The notes under the pieces: model-generated
Told to the model about the DNA's origin: nothing
Database searches by the model: none
What the model saw: only the letters and a program-made list of their open reading frames with translations
Translations under genes and position numbers: made by a program
Assembly (NCBI RefSeq): GCF_027922005.1
Contig: NZ_BSEV01000003.1
Span: 124,001 to 188,000 of the forward strand
Length of the DNA stretch: 64,000 nt
Reading direction: 5' to 3'
Source of the DNA: Streptosporangium carneum
Lineage (GTDB): Bacteria > Actinomycetota > Actinomycetes > Streptosporangiales > Streptosporangiaceae
Shown: piece after piece, positions 34,090 to 42,916 of the stretch
Layout of the letters: each line of letters begins with the position of its first letter
Position numbering within the stretch: position 1 is the stretch's first letter

Positions 34090-34767
34090 ATGTCGAAGGA
34101 AGCCACCAAGGACGCGCTCCTGGCCGCGGCTCGCAGCGAGTTCGCCGCCCACGGGATCGCCGGGGCCAGGGTCGACCGGATCGCCGAGCGCGCCGGGGTC
34201 AACAAGGAGCGCATCTACGGCTACTTCGGCAGCAAGGAGAAGCTGTTCGACCGCGTGATGGAGGTCGTCCTCGACGAGATGGCCGAGGTCGTGGCCATGC
34301 CCGGCGACGACCCCGTCGAGTACGTCGGCAGGATCCACGACTTCTACCTCGCCCACCCCGAGCTGATCCGGCTGATGACGTGGGAGTCGCTGCACTACCG
34401 CGAGGACGCCCTCGAGGGGCAGCACGAGCGGATCGCCCGGTGCGCCGCCAAGGCCGAGTCGCTCGCCGCGGGCCTGGGACGCGAGCCGTCCCCCGACGTC
34501 GCGCGCACGATGATGACCCTGATCGGGCTGGCGGCCTGGCCGATGGTCATGCCCAGGCTGGGCCGCATCGTCGTGGGCGAGGAGTTCGGCGGTGAGGAGG
34601 GACACCTGCGGATGCGCGAGCACCTGGTGGACTTCGTCCGGGCGGCCCTCGGCCGTGACGCGGACGGCGGCACGGCCGAGAACTCGACGGGGAGCACGGA
34701 CGGGAGCACCGGGAACGCGGGGAGCGCGGGGAACGCGGAGGAGAGCGGGGACGGCGACGCGCGGTAG
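34090..34767 (+). CDS. TetR-family transcriptional repressor
   Basis: The 225-residue protein has a TetR N-terminal HTH (~5-55: ALLAAARSEFAAHGIAGARVDRIAERAGVNKERIYGYFGSKEKLF) and a ligand domain with HPELIRLMTWESLHY. From ~198 the tail is low complexity (Asn/Gly/Ser/Thr repeats, STGSTDGSTG). No ribosome site precedes ATG 34090; TAAACT 12 nt upstream suggests a leaderless message. It should repress itself and the MFS pump through the three adjoining operators. Confidence 0.9.
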   Translation: MSKEATKDALLAAARSEFAAHGIAGARVDRIAERAGVNKERIYGYFGSKEKLFDRVMEVVLDEMAEVVAMPGDDPVEYVGRIHDFYLAHPELIRLMTWESLHYREDALEGQHERIARCAAKAESLAAGLGREPSPDVARTMMTLIGLAAWPMVMPRLGRIVVGEEFGGEEGHLRMREHLVDFVRAALGRDADGGTAENSTGSTDGSTGNAGSAGNAEESGDGDAR

Positions 34768-34780
34768 AGGCCCGGGCGGG

Positions 34781-35737
34781 TCAGTCCCCGGTGCGGCGGC
34801 GCCGCTCGTCGACAGTGATCATCGGAGGGCGCTCGGCGACGGCCACGTCCCGAACGGTCACGTGGTGGCCGCTCGCCCCCCGGCGGAACTGGGCGAGGCG
34901 GGGCGAGGGCGTGTGCAGCGAGACCATCTTGTTGTGGCGCTCCAGGCGGGACCAGGAGGTCTGCAGGATCTGGGCGGCCATGCCGCCGAGCGCCTCGGTC
35001 GACTGGTGGGAGTGGACGCGGCGGCCCAGGTCGACCTGGGCGAGGGCGTCGAGCCCGGCCAGCTCGAGCAGGTCGACCAGCAGGGCAAGCTCGACCCCGT
35101 AACCGGTGACGAACGGGATCCGCTCGAGCACCGAGCGCCGTCCGGCGTACTCACCGGCGAGGGGCTGCACGAACCCGGCCAGCTGCGGCCAGTGCAGGTT
35201 GAGCAGGGGCCTGGCGACGAGCTCGGTGACCCGCCCTCCGCCGCTCTGCACGTTCTGCAGCGGCCGATCGTAGCAGCCCTTGACGTAGACGACGCCGGGG
35301 TCGTCGAGCAGCGGGCCGAGCAGCCCGGTCACGAACGACGTGCGGAACTCGCGCAGGTCCGCGTCGACGAAGACCAGCAGGTCGCCGGAGGTCACCGCGA
35401 GGGACTTCCACAGCGCCTCCCCCTTGCCGTCGAGCGGTTTCAGGTCTGGCAGGATCTCGTCCTGCGCGACCACCCTGGCGCCGGCCTGCGCGGCGCGCGC
35501 CGCGGTCTCGTCGACGGAGCGGGAGTCGATGACCACGATCTCGTCGACGAGCGGCGCATCCTCCATCAGGTCGCGCCGGATCGCCGTGACGATCTCGCCG
35601 ACCGTCTCCGCCTCGTCGCGCGCGGGCAGCACGACGCTGACCGTGCTGTCTCCCTTGGCCCGCAACAACCACGGCAGCGGCCAGTCGCTCGAGGACGAGG
35701 TGCGTCTACGCAGCCATGCCTCCACTTCAGGCAGCAC
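34781..35737 (-). CDS. gpgS: glucosyl-3-phosphoglycerate synthase (GT81)
   Basis: The 318-residue protein matches GpgS: VSVVLPARDEAETVG near the N terminus, VVIDSRSVDETA, the DxD metal site in VFVDADLREF, the sugar-binding VTGYGVELALLVD and the C-terminal GRRVHSHQS. It transfers glucose from an NDP-glucose to 3-phosphoglycerate, the first step towards glucosylglycerate or methylglucose lipopolysaccharides. Length agrees with characterised enzymes (~320). It is convergent with the TetR gene 13 bp away. Confidence 0.93.
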   Translation of the reverse strand: MLPEVEAWLRRRTSSSSDWPLPWLLRAKGDSTVSVVLPARDEAETVGEIVTAIRRDLMEDAPLVDEIVVIDSRSVDETAARAAQAGARVVAQDEILPDLKPLDGKGEALWKSLAVTSGDLLVFVDADLREFRTSFVTGLLGPLLDDPGVVYVKGCYDRPLQNVQSGGGRVTELVARPLLNLHWPQLAGFVQPLAGEYAGRRSVLERIPFVTGYGVELALLVDLLELAGLDALAQVDLGRRVHSHQSTEALGGMAAQILQTSWSRLERHNKMVSLHTPSPRLAQFRRGASGHHVTVRDVAVAERPPMITVDERRRRTGD

Positions 35738-35868
35738 AGCCCACCCTTCCCCGCACCTCGGAATTCACGGGTATCACCCTATGTGGCTCTGATTCTCGGC
35801 GAGTACGGGCTCCCGTACCCGTCGCGTAGTGGGAAGATCGGCTCAGAGCGGAGCGAGGAGGGGCGGGC

Positions 35869-37539
35869 ATGAACCCGGTGGCCGTGATGAGGGCGGCGCG
35901 AATCGTCCGCGACGAGCTCGACTTCATGCCGGACGACACCTCCGGAGAGCTTCGCGACCGGCTCGACCAGTTGCTGGCCGAGGAGGGCAGACAGGCGGCG
36001 GGCCCGCTGGCCGAGGCCGTCGTGTCGCTCGTCTCCCGGTACGGCCCCGCCTGGGAGCGCATGCGCCTGCTGCTCGGCCAGGACGAGCAGGCCCTCCTCG
36101 AGGAGCCTCTGCCCGAGGAGCCCGCGCCCGCGAGCACCGCCCCGCAACCGCGTGTCTCCGAGCGCGGCCCCTCGGTGATCGGCAGGCTGACCGGGGCCTT
36201 CCGCAGGCGGCGCAAGGACGGCGGGGAGCGGCCCGCGGCCCCCGGCGGCCGGGAGCCGCTGATCCTGCCGCTCGTGGAGACTCCCGGCGAGGTGGTCGCG
36301 GGCTGGGGCGCCGAGGTCGAGGTCGGCCTGATCCCGCAGGAGACGCCCGGCGGCTCCACCGCCGCGCCCGCCCGCGAACCCGTCGACCTGGACGTCCAGA
36401 TCATCGCCGAGGGGTTCGAGGCGCCCGCGGGATGGCGGGTGCGGCTGCGCGCCGACGAGGCCACGCCGTACCCCAGGGCGAAGGTCGGCCTGGTCGCCCT
36501 CGCGCAGGAGCAGCCGGTGACCGCCCGGCAGATCCAGGTGGTCCACGCGGTGCGCGGCCAGGTGACCGGTTTCGGCGTGCGCGCGCTCGCGGTCCTCGAC
36601 TCCCCCGGCCTGCTCGGCCAGGAGAACGCCCCGCACCCCGTCGCGGGCACCCCGGTCCGGCTGACCGGCCTCGGGGAGGCGCCGGACGTCACGGCGGTCG
36701 TCGTGCACGGCGACCGGCCGGGACGGCTGTGGTGGACCTACCATTCGCCGCACTTCGTCACCCCCGACCAGGCGGAGGCCTGTGAGCTGGGCATGCGGGT
36801 CTCGGAGTTCGGGCGAAGCGTGGCGCGGCAGGACCTGCCCCTCGAGGAGGCGGGACGGCAGGTCGCCACACGCGTCCCGCCGGGTTTCTGGGAGCTGCTG
36901 AACGCGGTGGCGGGGCGGGTGGCCCCCCGCCGCCCGAGCGTGCTGATCCTGTCGCAGGAGCCGCACGTCCCCTGGGAGCTGGCCTCGCTCGAGCGTCCGA
37001 TCGACCGGTCGGTGCCGGGCTTCTTGAACTGCCAGACGGTGACGGGCCGCTGGCCGCTGGGAGGCAGGCGTCCCGAGTTGCCGCCGCCGGTGCGCACCGG
37101 CGGCGGTGGCGGCATGGCGGTGGTGTACGGCGGGCCGCAGGCCCACCCGCTGGTCCCCGCCTTCGGCGCCAGACAGGTGAGTCCCGCGCTCGGCGACGTC
37201 ATGGCGCTGCTCGGCGACCCGCCCGACGTGGTCCACTTCGCGACGGGTGCTCCCGCTCCCGAGTCCCTCGGCAGGGGCATGGGCGGCGGCTCGTTCGTCT
37301 TCCTCGACGAGCCGGGCGACTGCCAGCCGTTCCTGCTGGCGGGCGCGAGCGGGGCCGTGGCCCCGTTCAGGCCCGTCGGGGACGGCCTGGTCGAGGAGTT
37401 CTACCGCCGTTCCCTGGGCGGGGAGCCGCCCGCGGAGGTGCTGCGCTCCCTGCGTTGCATGGCTCCCGCGACGGCGCCCGCCTACCGGTTCTTCGGCCAT
37501 CCGTCGCTGACGCTGTCCCGCGATCACTCCGCGGCGTGA
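35869..37539 (+). CDS. large protein with degenerate CHAT-like C-terminal domain
   Basis: The 556-residue protein has an N-terminal helical domain (~1-90), a basic linker (FRRRRKDGG), a beta-rich middle (VDLDVQIIAEGFEAPAGWRVRL, ~165-300) and a C-terminal region like CHAT caspase folds: PSVLILSQEPHVPWELASL, PDVVHFATG and FLLAGASGAVAPFRPVGD. The canonical H-G and N-A-C catalytic segments are replaced by ATG and absent respectively, so protease activity is unlikely. GAGGAGG precedes ATG 35869. The 3' end overlaps the convergent RamB gene by 16 bp. Function unknown; a scaffold or sensor role is possible. Confidence 0.7.
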   Translation: MNPVAVMRAARIVRDELDFMPDDTSGELRDRLDQLLAEEGRQAAGPLAEAVVSLVSRYGPAWERMRLLLGQDEQALLEEPLPEEPAPASTAPQPRVSERGPSVIGRLTGAFRRRRKDGGERPAAPGGREPLILPLVETPGEVVAGWGAEVEVGLIPQETPGGSTAAPAREPVDLDVQIIAEGFEAPAGWRVRLRADEATPYPRAKVGLVALAQEQPVTARQIQVVHAVRGQVTGFGVRALAVLDSPGLLGQENAPHPVAGTPVRLTGLGEAPDVTAVVVHGDRPGRLWWTYHSPHFVTPDQAEACELGMRVSEFGRSVARQDLPLEEAGRQVATRVPPGFWELLNAVAGRVAPRRPSVLILSQEPHVPWELASLERPIDRSVPGFLNCQTVTGRWPLGGRRPELPPPVRTGGGGGMAVVYGGPQAHPLVPAFGARQVSPALGDVMALLGDPPDVVHFATGAPAPESLGRGMGGGSFVFLDEPGDCQPFLLAGASGAVAPFRPVGDGLVEEFYRRSLGGEPPAEVLRSLRCMAPATAPAYRFFGHPSLTLSRDHSAA

Positions 37540-38993
37540 CGCTCCAGGAAGGTGTAGACGTCGGCCTCGTCGACGCCGGGGAAGGACCCGGGCGGCAGGG
37601 CGGCCAGGACGTGGGAGTTCCCGCGCGCCGAGGGCCAGGCGTAGCCCTCCCAGCGTTGGGTCAGCTCGGCGGGCGGGCGGCGGCAGCAGTCTCCGGTCGG
37701 GCAGCCGGACCTGGTGCGGTTGGTGGTCTCCCGGCCGCGGAACCAGCGTGACTCCCGGTACGGCACGCCGAGGGTGATGGCGAAGTCCCTCTCCCGTGAG
37801 GGGTCGACGTGGGCGACGCAGAAGTAGGTGCCGGTGGGCGAGTCGGAGTACTGGTAGAAGACCGAGAACCTGTCCGGGGAGCGGAAGACCTGCCGCCCCG
37901 ACCACTGCAGGCACATCCGCTGGCCCTCGATCGCCCCCTGCTCGTCGGCGGGGAAGACGATGCCGTCGTTCTCGTACGCCTTGAAGATGATCCCGCCCGC
38001 GTCGTTGCGGACGAAGTGGCAGGTCAGGTCGAGGAAGTGGGTGGCGAGGTTGGTGAAGCGGTGCGCGGCCATCTCGTAGGAGACGGCGAACACGTCCCTG
38101 AGGTCCTCGACGCTGAGCGCCCGGTCCTGTTTGGCCTCCCTGAGGTACGGCACGGCGGTGGCCTCGGGGACCAGCACGGCGGCGGCGAAGTAGTTGGCCT
38201 CGGTCCGCTGGCGGAGGAAGTCAGCGAAGTCGCGCGGCTTGTGGTGGCCGAGGGCGAGGTGGCCGAGGGTCTGCAGCAGGATCGTGCGGGGGGTGTGCAT
38301 GCCGAGCTGCTCGTGCTTGACGTAGATGCGCCGGTTGCGCAGGTCGGTGATGGAGCGCACGGTGCGGGGCAGGTCCTGGACCGTCTGCACGGTGTAGCCG
38401 AAGTGGGTGACCAGGGCCTGGACGGTGCTCTGCGACAGCGCGCCGGTGCGGTAGCCGACCGCGGAGAGCGCCTCGGCAGCCGCCTTCTCGATCTCCTCGA
38501 AGTAGTTGCCCCGCTCGCGCTGCATGCGGCGCAGCTCGGCGTTGGCGACGCGCGCCTCCTCCGGGGTCGCGGTGCCCTTGGCCTGGCGTGAGCGCAGCTC
38601 GCCGTAGAGGCCGAGGATGTGCTCGAGCACGTCGTTGGGGACGCGCGCGGAGAGCTTGAGCCTGGCCAGGCCGAGCCCGGCGTACAGCGGGTCGCGCTGG
38701 GCCTCCTCCAGCGCCATCTCCAGCTGCGCCCTCCGGTTGGGGGCCTGGCGGCGGAGCAGTTCCTCGACGGGCACGTTGAGCGCGGCGGCGAGGGACTTCA
38801 GCAGGGACAGCTTGGGCTCGCGTTTGCCGTTCTCCAGCAGGGAGAGCTGGCTCGGCGCGCGGCTGACGCGTTCGCCCAGGTCGGAGAGCGTGAGACCGCG
38901 CTGCTTGCGCAGGTGTCTCAACCTCTGGCCGAACGCGATGAGATCAAGCTCCTGCGTCAAGGACAGCGGTTCTTCTCCGACCAAAGATGCCAT
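37524..38993 (-). CDS. ramB: RamB/ScfR-type XRE regulator of acetate/glyoxylate metabolism
   Basis: The 489-residue protein has an XRE HTH (~20-75: FGQRLRHLRKQRGLTLSDLGERV...QLSLLENGKREPKL), an IrrE/ImmA-like middle domain (TLGHLALGHH motif, ~250; FAAAVLVPEAT) and the C-terminal DUF2083 domain with its cysteine cluster SGCPTGDCC. This layout equals RamB, which represses aceA and other acetate genes and responds to short-chain acyl signals. It is divergent from aceA, the expected target. Symbol assigned from architecture and neighbour. Confidence 0.9.
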   Translation of the reverse strand: MASLVGEEPLSLTQELDLIAFGQRLRHLRKQRGLTLSDLGERVSRAPSQLSLLENGKREPKLSLLKSLAAALNVPVEELLRRQAPNRRAQLEMALEEAQRDPLYAGLGLARLKLSARVPNDVLEHILGLYGELRSRQAKGTATPEEARVANAELRRMQRERGNYFEEIEKAAAEALSAVGYRTGALSQSTVQALVTHFGYTVQTVQDLPRTVRSITDLRNRRIYVKHEQLGMHTPRTILLQTLGHLALGHHKPRDFADFLRQRTEANYFAAAVLVPEATAVPYLREAKQDRALSVEDLRDVFAVSYEMAAHRFTNLATHFLDLTCHFVRNDAGGIIFKAYENDGIVFPADEQGAIEGQRMCLQWSGRQVFRSPDRFSVFYQYSDSPTGTYFCVAHVDPSRERDFAITLGVPYRESRWFRGRETTNRTRSGCPTGDCCRRPPAELTQRWEGYAWPSARGNSHVLAALPPGSFPGVDEADVYTFLERHAAE

Positions 38994-39231
38994 AGCACGA
39001 TGCTAAACGAAATTTCGAGCGATATTTCAAGCACTCTCGGAGACCGTGACCCACCTCACTCGGATTGGTCTAGTCCATAGCGAAAATTATGAATTTCTTC
39101 GCACCCAAACACCTGATCTTCTTCACAAAAAGAGAAGAAGTTGTGTTCTTTCGTCAACTTCGACCTTGTTTGCCTGTTTCGTCCGGGCACACACTCGAAG
39201 CAAGGCACCCAGGGGACGACAAGGAGTGAAA
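38994..39231. promoter_or_regulatory. ramB-aceA divergent regulatory region
   Basis: This 238-bp AT-rich gap separates ramB from aceA. It holds the palindrome CGAAATTTCG (39008-39017) and the inverted repeat CTTCTTC/GAAGAAG (39118-39124 and 39134-39140, 9-nt spacer). Several A/T-rich TTTC/GAAA stretches could be RamB sites. The aceA ribosome site is AAGGAG at 39221. Confidence 0.6.
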
Positions 39232-40524
<1,293 letters not shown>

Positions 40525-40536
40525 CCCTTCGAACCC

Positions 40537-40586
40537 GAGCCCGCCCGGATGCTTCCAGGGCATGGGACCGCTCCCCGGGCGGGCTC
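40537..40586 (+). terminator. first hairpin after aceA
   Basis: GAGCCCGCCCGG (40537-40548) pairs with CCGGGCGGGCTC (40575-40586), a 12-bp stem with a 26-nt loop, 13 nt after the stop. Confidence 0.6.
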
Positions 40587-40608
40587 GACCACCAGGTCGC
40601 GGGGTGAG

Positions 40609-40649
40609 GCCCCGCCGTACGGATCTCCCCTGAGTCCGTACGGCGGGGC
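40609..40649 (+). terminator. strong intrinsic terminator
   Basis: GCCCCGCCGTACGGA (40609-40623) pairs perfectly with TCCGTACGGCGGGGC (40635-40649), followed by TTTCG. It is the main aceA terminator. Confidence 0.85.
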
Positions 40650-40782
40650 TTTCGCCTTCGCCCCGTGGTCTCCCCGTTCGGCCCCGGTTCCCGCCCGGTC
40701 CGCCCGCGAGGACCCGGCTCCCGGGGCCCGGTTCGCGACGGCTCGGGTCAGCCCGTGGCGGCCCGGCCCGTGACGGCAGGGA

Positions 40783-41091
40783 TCAGGCCGTGACCGCCTG
40801 GATCAGCTTGCGCCGCTGCTGCGTGCCCAGCCCGCCGAGGCGGCGGGTCTCGTCGACCTCGGCCTGCCGCATCAGCTGGGCAGCCTTGACGTTGCCGATC
40901 CCGGGCAGGGCGCGCAGCGCCTGCGACACCTTGATGCGCTTGGCGACCTCGTCGTCCCGGCCGAGCAACTGCTCGAGGCTTATCGACCCGGCCTTTACCT
41001 CGGCCAGAAGCCTGGCTCTGGCGACACGGGTCTCGGCGGCCTTGGCCAAGGCGGCTTGACGCTGTTCGGGGGTTAGCTTGGGCAGAGCCAT
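40783..41091 (-). CDS. mihF: actinobacterial integration host factor (mIHF/sIHF)
   Basis: The 102-residue protein matches actinobacterial IHF: MALPKLTPEQRQAALAKAAETRVARARLL, then a helix-two-turn-helix DNA-binding core with LRALPGIGNVKAAQLM and a GLGTQQRRKLI tail. It is an abundant nucleoid protein, unrelated in sequence to enteric IHF. GGGAGA precedes the ATG. The usual gmk neighbour is not visible here. Confidence 0.93.
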   Translation of the reverse strand: MALPKLTPEQRQAALAKAAETRVARARLLAEVKAGSISLEQLLGRDDEVAKRIKVSQALRALPGIGNVKAAQLMRQAEVDETRRLGGLGTQQRRKLIQAVTA

Positions 41092-41250
41092 CGATTTCTC
41101 CCTGACTACTTGGATTCTGGCGATCTGTTACCCGCAGCGCACCGCCTAATCATCGCCAGGGGTGGGGAAAATCACGCAGCTCGCAGGGACCATCACGATA
41201 TGCCCGGTTGGTTACCCCGGCCTTACCTGACTGTTCGTAGCCTCGACAGC

Positions 41251-41424
41251 ATGGGTGTGTGGCGAGGGCCGGACGGCATCGAGGTCGAGGCGATCGTGCT
41301 CAACGACCTGCCATGCCTGCGTGTGACCCGGCGGATCGGAGAGCGGCGGGTACTGCTGGCCTACTGCATGGACGTGCGCGAAGTCGGCGAACACGTCGAC
41401 CTCGCCGAGCTCGTCGCGACCTGA
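41251..41424 (+). CDS. small conserved actinobacterial protein
   Basis: From ATG 41251 a 57-residue protein reads MGVWRGPDGIEVEAIVLND, then LRVTRRIGERRVLLAYCMD and HVDLAELV. This short beta-alpha pattern (WRGPDGI..., YC.....DLAEL) recurs in small actinobacterial hypothetical proteins, as recalled. No ribosome site is present; the message may be leaderless. An ATG at 41110 in frame gives a longer but poorly supported protein. Confidence 0.65.
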   Translation: MGVWRGPDGIEVEAIVLNDLPCLRVTRRIGERRVLLAYCMDVREVGEHVDLAELVAT

Positions 41425-41606
41425 GAGAGGCCCGGGAGAGCCGTCCGGACACGCCCCGAGGGGAGGGGCGCGGGAGCGGCTCGGAAAACGGCGGGCGCGG
41501 AGGCCGACCGTACGAGATGATCAAAGTCAGGGTCACAGCCACGTCCGATTTGGCATCGGTGTGAACTTTCGCGGTTCGTGGGACGTCCGAGTACTAGGAG
41601 GCCCGA

Positions 41607-41714
41607 ATGGAAGTTCTGGACGGCCTCGTCGACGAAGACCTCCGGCTGGAGCTCATCCTCGTCGAGGCCCTGTACGGGGAAGCGGAACGACTGGCCGCCC
41701 AGTCCGACCGCTGA
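41607..41714 (+). CDS. 35-residue small protein
   Basis: AGGAGG lies exactly 5 nt before ATG 41607. The peptide starts MEVLDGLVDEDLRLELILVE and continues ALYGEAERLAAQSDR; it is acidic and strongly helical. A near-continuous hairpin terminator follows within 11 nt. Perfect translation and termination signals support a real small gene of unknown function. Confidence 0.65.
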   Translation: MEVLDGLVDEDLRLELILVEALYGEAERLAAQSDR

Positions 41715-41724
41715 ACGACACCGG

Positions 41725-41756
41725 ATGCCTGTCGCCTCACGTGAGACGGCAGGCAT
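41725..41756 (+). terminator. terminator after the 35-residue gene
   Basis: ATGCCTGTCG (41725-41734) pairs with CGGCAGGCAT (41747-41756), and the interior CTCACGTGAG is itself a palindrome, giving a nearly continuous long stem. Confidence 0.75.
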
Positions 41757-41845
41757 TCCCCCGCCCACGCCCCGCCCCCCGACGTCCGCCCGCGGTGGGA
41801 CGGGCGGACTCGATGAACCCCATGGAGATGGCGTTAACTGTCCTC

Positions 41846-42133
41846 ATGAACAAGCGCGAGCTGATCGAGAAGGCCGCGGCCGAGGCGGGGCTCAGCCGGC
41901 GGCAGACCGCCGCGGCCCTGGAGGCGATCCTGGGGACCATCCAGACGGCGGTGGCGGCCGAGGACAAGGTCGCGATCCCCGGCTTCGGATCCTTCGAGAT
42001 CGTCCATAAACCAGCACGGACCGGACGAAACCCTCAGACCGGTGAGCCCCTGGAGATCGCCGAGACCTGGACGGCCAGGTTCAAGCCGAGCCCGGGATTC
42101 ATGGGCCTCATCCGCCAGCGCAAGAAGGACTGA
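41846..42133 (+). CDS. hup: HU-family DNA-binding protein
   Basis: The 95-residue protein starts MNKRELIEKAAAEAGLSRRQ and has the HU core VAIPGFGSFEIVHKPARTGRNPQTGEPLEI, with the beta-arm sequence ARTGRNPQTGE, and a short basic C terminus (RQRKKD). It lacks the long Lys/Ala tail of mycobacterial HupB. It is a histone-like nucleoid protein. No ribosome site precedes ATG 41846; TTAACT upstream suggests a leaderless message. It is convergent with the broken ABC gene. Confidence 0.93.
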   Translation: MNKRELIEKAAAEAGLSRRQTAAALEAILGTIQTAVAAEDKVAIPGFGSFEIVHKPARTGRNPQTGEPLEIAETWTARFKPSPGFMGLIRQRKKD

Positions 42134-42160
42134 CCCCGCCCGGGGGCGTCCCGCGACCGC

Positions 42161-42838
42161 TCAGCCGCGCACGGCCCTGGCCGACCAGCGTCCGTCGTGC
42201 CGCTCCACCCGCAACGGCCTGCCGAAACAGTCGGAGAGGTTCTCCTCCGTCAGGATCTCGGCCACCGGCCCCGCCGCCCCGATGCGGGAGTCGCGCATCA
42301 GCAGGGCGTGGGTGGTGGTCGCCGGGACCTCCTCCAGGTGGTGGGTGACGGTGACCGTGGTCAGCGCGGGGCGGGTCTCCGCCAGCTCCTCGACCGCGGT
42401 GATCAAATCCTCGCGGGCGGGCAGATCGAGCCCGGCGAACGGCTCGTCCAGCAGCAGGACCACCGGCTCGGCCATCAACGCCCTCGCGACCCGGATCCTG
42501 GCCCGCTCCCCCTGGGAGCAGACCCGGAAAAGCCGGTCCGCGAGATCCTTGCAGCCCATGTCGGCCAGCAACCGGTGGGCGCGCTCGTGCTCGGCCTGCC
42601 CGTACCGGTCCCACAGCGGGGCGCTCGTCCCGGTGTGGCCGGTCAGGACGACCGTGTGCGCGGTCGCGCCCTCCTCCTCGAGCAGTTCCTCGTCGACGAG
42701 CCGCTGGCTGGCGGCGACCAGGCCGATGCGGCGGCGGAGCTCGCGAAGGTCGACACGGCCGAGCCGCTGACCGAGCACGGTGACCGCGCCGTCAGTCGGA
42801 TGCCGTACGGCGGCCGCCAGCGAGAGCAGCGTGGTCTT
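42161..42838 (-). pseudogene. ABC-transporter ATPase, 3' part (cut inside Walker A by AICE2)
   Basis: Read on the minus strand the fragment begins at GKTTLLSLAAAVRHPTDGAVTVLG, the second half of a P-loop. It continues through a C-loop variant (CSQGERARIRVARAL), Walker B VVLLLDEPFAGLDL and the H-loop VTVTHHLEEVP. The missing N terminus with GPNGAGK is at 57,896-58,035. The frame stays open into the element (MG...), but no functional P-loop can be made. Substrate of the transporter is unknown; no permease is adjacent. Confidence 0.92.
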
Positions 42839-42842
42839 GCCC
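42836..42842. other. attL of AICE2
   Basis: CTTGCCC here corresponds to CTTACCC at 57895-57901. The crossover is probably the TT at 42837-42838, because inverted element arms (GAAGTG/CACTTC) are symmetric about that point. Confidence 0.75.
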
Positions 42843-42916
42843 ATCCATGAGTTAACGCACTTCTTTTTCGTAGAATGGAGAAGCCAGGACAAAGCGGAGG
42901 GAAAGGGACGGTAACG

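Noticed and set aside
34029-34595. 188-codon frame overlapping the TetR gene
   Set aside because: It is an Arg/Gly-rich shadow frame of the TetR gene starting inside its operator region.
41110-41250. Upstream extension of the small protein at 41,251
   Set aside because: No ribosome site, and its composition differs from the conserved 57-residue part.
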